34,216 bases of DNA from Vitrella brassicaformis (lineage: Eukaryota > Sar > Vitrellaceae): contig CDMY01000257.1 of assembly GCA_001179505.1 (NCBI GenBank), positions 1-34,216 of the forward strand, written 5' to 3'. Of the stretch, positions 32,300 through 34,216 are shown in pieces. The position numbers were made by a program, and so were the translations under genes. Position 1 is the first letter of the stretch; the number at the start of each line of letters is the position of its first letter. The notes below the pieces were generated by a model. The model was not told the origin of the DNA. It worked only from the letters and a program-made list of their open reading frames with translations, and did no database searches.

Positions 32300-34159
32300 C
32301 TATTCCTCTTCCTCCTCCTCCAGCTGCTCATCTCCACCGTCCCCCGCTGGCTGGTCCTCCTCACCACCACCCTCAGCTTGGTCTTGGTCTTGTTTGCGGT
32401 GCCTCTTGGCCCTGGGGCCCTTCGCCTCGGCTGCAGGCTTCTTCTTGCCCTTGGCACGGGCACGATGGGCCAGCTGACAGACACATATGCACAGACGAAG
32501 AAAGAGGAGAATGAGGGGTGTGTGTGTGTCTGTGTGTGTGGTCGATCGCTGTTCTGTTTGTTGCTCACATCCTCTTGGTCGTTATCTGCAGCCTGCTCGT
32601 CGTCATCCTGACAGCCACAGCAACACCACACACATGGATGCATACGTGGATGCGTGAGCCTGTCCATGTGCGTACCCCCTCTCCGCCCTGTTGGTCCTCC
32701 TGCTCCTCGCCATCACCGTCGTTGGGCCTGGTGCGCTTCTTGCCCTTGGCCTTGCCCTTGGCCTTGGCGCGTGGCCGCTCCTCGTGCTCCTCCTCCTCCT
32801 CGAGCACTTCGTCCTCCCCGTCGCCATTGCCATTGCCCTTGTCATCGTTGCCATCAGCGTCGTCGTCGTCGTCCCCTGCCGCCGGCGACTTGCGCTTGCT
32901 GGCCCGCTTGGCCTTCGCCTTGGCCTTCGGGCGAGCCTCACCGTCACCATTGGCTGCCGCAGCTGCGGCAGGGGCACCCTTGCGCTTGCTGGACAGACAA
33001 GGAGAGGGAGGGAGGCAAAGAGGGCTTGTGGGTGTGTGGGTGTGTGTGCATACCCCTTTGCTCTGCGGAAGAGTTTCTGGCAGAAGTCCTTGATGGGGCC
33101 GTCGAACGGCACCTCGTGCTGGTGACACTGCCACTGTGTAAACAAACGCACACAAATGCAGCAAGCCAATGCATATATGGCAAGGCATGTATGTGTGTGT
33201 GTGTATGTGGTGGGGGTGTGTGTACGTTGATCCGTCTGGCTTCGAGTTTGGCGTCCTCTTCGTTGAGGTAGTGGCGCGACGCAAACGGGCTGCACAGCCG
33301 CACGCACACATGCACAGATGGATGGACACACGATGGATGGGTGTCCCTTTGGTACCTACCTGATTTTCTCGAAGAAGTTGGCATTGTGTTCGGGGTCCTC
33401 GAGCACGTAGTCCATCGCTGACAACAAACAAACAAACAAACAGACAGACAGACCGAGGGATGCTGGTGGCCGGTGATTATGGCCCCTCCCTGATCGACCC
33501 ACCCACCGAGTCTGATGAAGTCGAATCTGAATGCCTTGATGTCGTCGGCCGGGAGGCGCACGCCGAGGAACTTGGTCAACTCAGACGCCACCTTGCTCAA
33601 CCTGCACACACAAACAACCGTACACACGGCCACGTACCCACATGACGACCACTCTGTGTGTGTGTGTGTGTGTGTGGCTGACAGTTCGGGTCTGGCGGTG
33701 TGCATGAACTGCAGGGTCTTGAACAGGAACTTGAACAACTCGCCCTGCAGGCACAGCAAGACACCAACGCGGGCACATCACATGCTGTGTGTATCTCGTT
33801 CGCATGTGTCAGGTCCAAGCCGCGCTGGCTGCCTCACTCGGTGGTGCTGTTTGACGCGTTCGATGGTGATTTTGCCGAAGTCTGCGATGCGGGGCAGCTC
33901 CGTCTTCTGGCAGTACTGACACAGAATCAGCTGACCCAGACGCTCACACACAATGTGCGTGCTCATGTTCCTGAGTGAGGCAGCACACGCATGAACGAAC
34001 ATGCGCATCCGCATGGGGTGTTCGTGTGGCAACCTGCGCTCTCTCTCTTTCTTCTTACTCGGCGACTTGTTTGGCGGCGAGCATGGCAGTGTACGCGAAG
34101 AACTTGCGCCGCTGCTCCTCGGTCGAGCCGAGGATGTCGAACAAACCGGGCTCCTCTGC
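32300..34159 (-). CDS. Protein with charged nuclear-type tail, 5' end outside window
   Basis: Ten exons are traceable: 34159-34059, 33970-33838, 33744-33683, 33601-33507, 33417-33360, 33289-33226, 33133-33054, 32988-32676, 32607-32569 and 32473-32300. They encode at least 372 residues in phase; the first exon has an acceptor at 34160, so coding continues to the right. The folded N-terminal part (about 200 residues) is helical and includes CQYCQKTELPRI and the segments FKFLFKTLQFMHTARPEL and FDGPIKDFCQKLFRRAK; I do not recognise it. The rest is a long disordered tail of alternating blocks: Lys/Ala/Arg (AKAKAKRASKRKS), Asp-only, Glu-only and Lys-rich again, ending in poly-Glu. Such tails with KRK clusters are typical of nuclear or nucleolar chromatin or RNA-handling proteins, so a nuclear location is inferred. 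Introns are rich in TG and ACAA/CAGA repeats. Confidence 0.72.
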
Positions 34160-34216
34160 CTGCACACATCCATCCATCCATCCAAAACCCACATGAGTGC
34201 CACATACAGATCCCTT

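Noticed and set aside
1-34216. tRNA, rRNA, spliceosomal RNA
   Set aside because: No sequence I could recognise by eye as a cloverleaf with its conserved boxes or as rRNA; a covariance-model scan would be needed to exclude small RNAs.

Overview
The window is nuclear DNA of a compact, intron-rich eukaryote. Genes are close together, nearly every gene is cut by short GT-AG introns (mostly 52-150 bases), and introns and gaps are full of TG, CTGT and CCAT simple repeats. Mitochondrial helical-repeat proteins of the apicomplexan type, SIZ1-like PHD plus SP-RING architecture and this intron style suggest a free-living alveolate alga such as a chromerid (Vitrella-like). That assignment is inference; no rRNA or organelle marker is present. 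No virus, transposase, reverse transcriptase, CRISPR array, tRNA or rRNA was recognised.

Layout, left to right: (1) 1-3972, minus, a large secreted cysteine-rich glycoprotein of unknown family (gene A, runs off the left edge). (2) 4379-6859, minus, coiled-coil RING-HC protein. (3) 7216-9814, plus, SIZ/PIAS-type SUMO E3 ligase with PHD, PINIT-like region, SP-RING and a VIDLT motif. (4) 10192-11624, minus, glyoxalase II. (5) 11970-14177, plus, putative mitochondrial helical-repeat RNA-binding protein. (6) 14643-14995, minus, a tentative small secreted cysteine-rich peptide. (7) 15078-19250, plus, gene B, an inverted paralogue of gene A. (8) 20188-21198, minus, intronless low-complexity protein. 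(9) 21364-22729, plus, KCTD-type BTB protein. (10) 22730-25005, a 2.3 kb gene-free stretch with simple repeats and two striking adjacent perfect-arm hairpins. (11) 25006-26244, minus, and (12) 26352-27579, plus, a divergent pair of cysteine-rich proteins that seem to share a module; the second carries a C4HC3 RING/PHD-like finger. (13) 28074-29028, minus, a second BTB protein. (14) 29600-31691, plus, a TPT/SLC35-type membrane transporter. (15) 32300-34159, minus, a protein with a strongly charged nuclear-type tail, its 5' end beyond the right edge.

From item 2 onward the genes alternate strand without exception (minus, plus, minus, plus and so on), so every gap is either a short shared upstream region or a shared downstream region. 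Several products touch ubiquitin/SUMO chemistry (RING, SP-RING, two BTB proteins, C4HC3 finger), but these are generic families and I do not claim a pathway. The most interesting signals are the inverted A/B paralogue pair with patchy divergence and two introns unique to B, the twin hairpins, the many stop-free introns whose length is a multiple of three, and the divergent cysteine-rich pair.

Exon boundaries were placed by eye from GT-AG signals, reading-frame continuity and, for genes A and B, comparison of the two copies. They have not been checked against transcripts.
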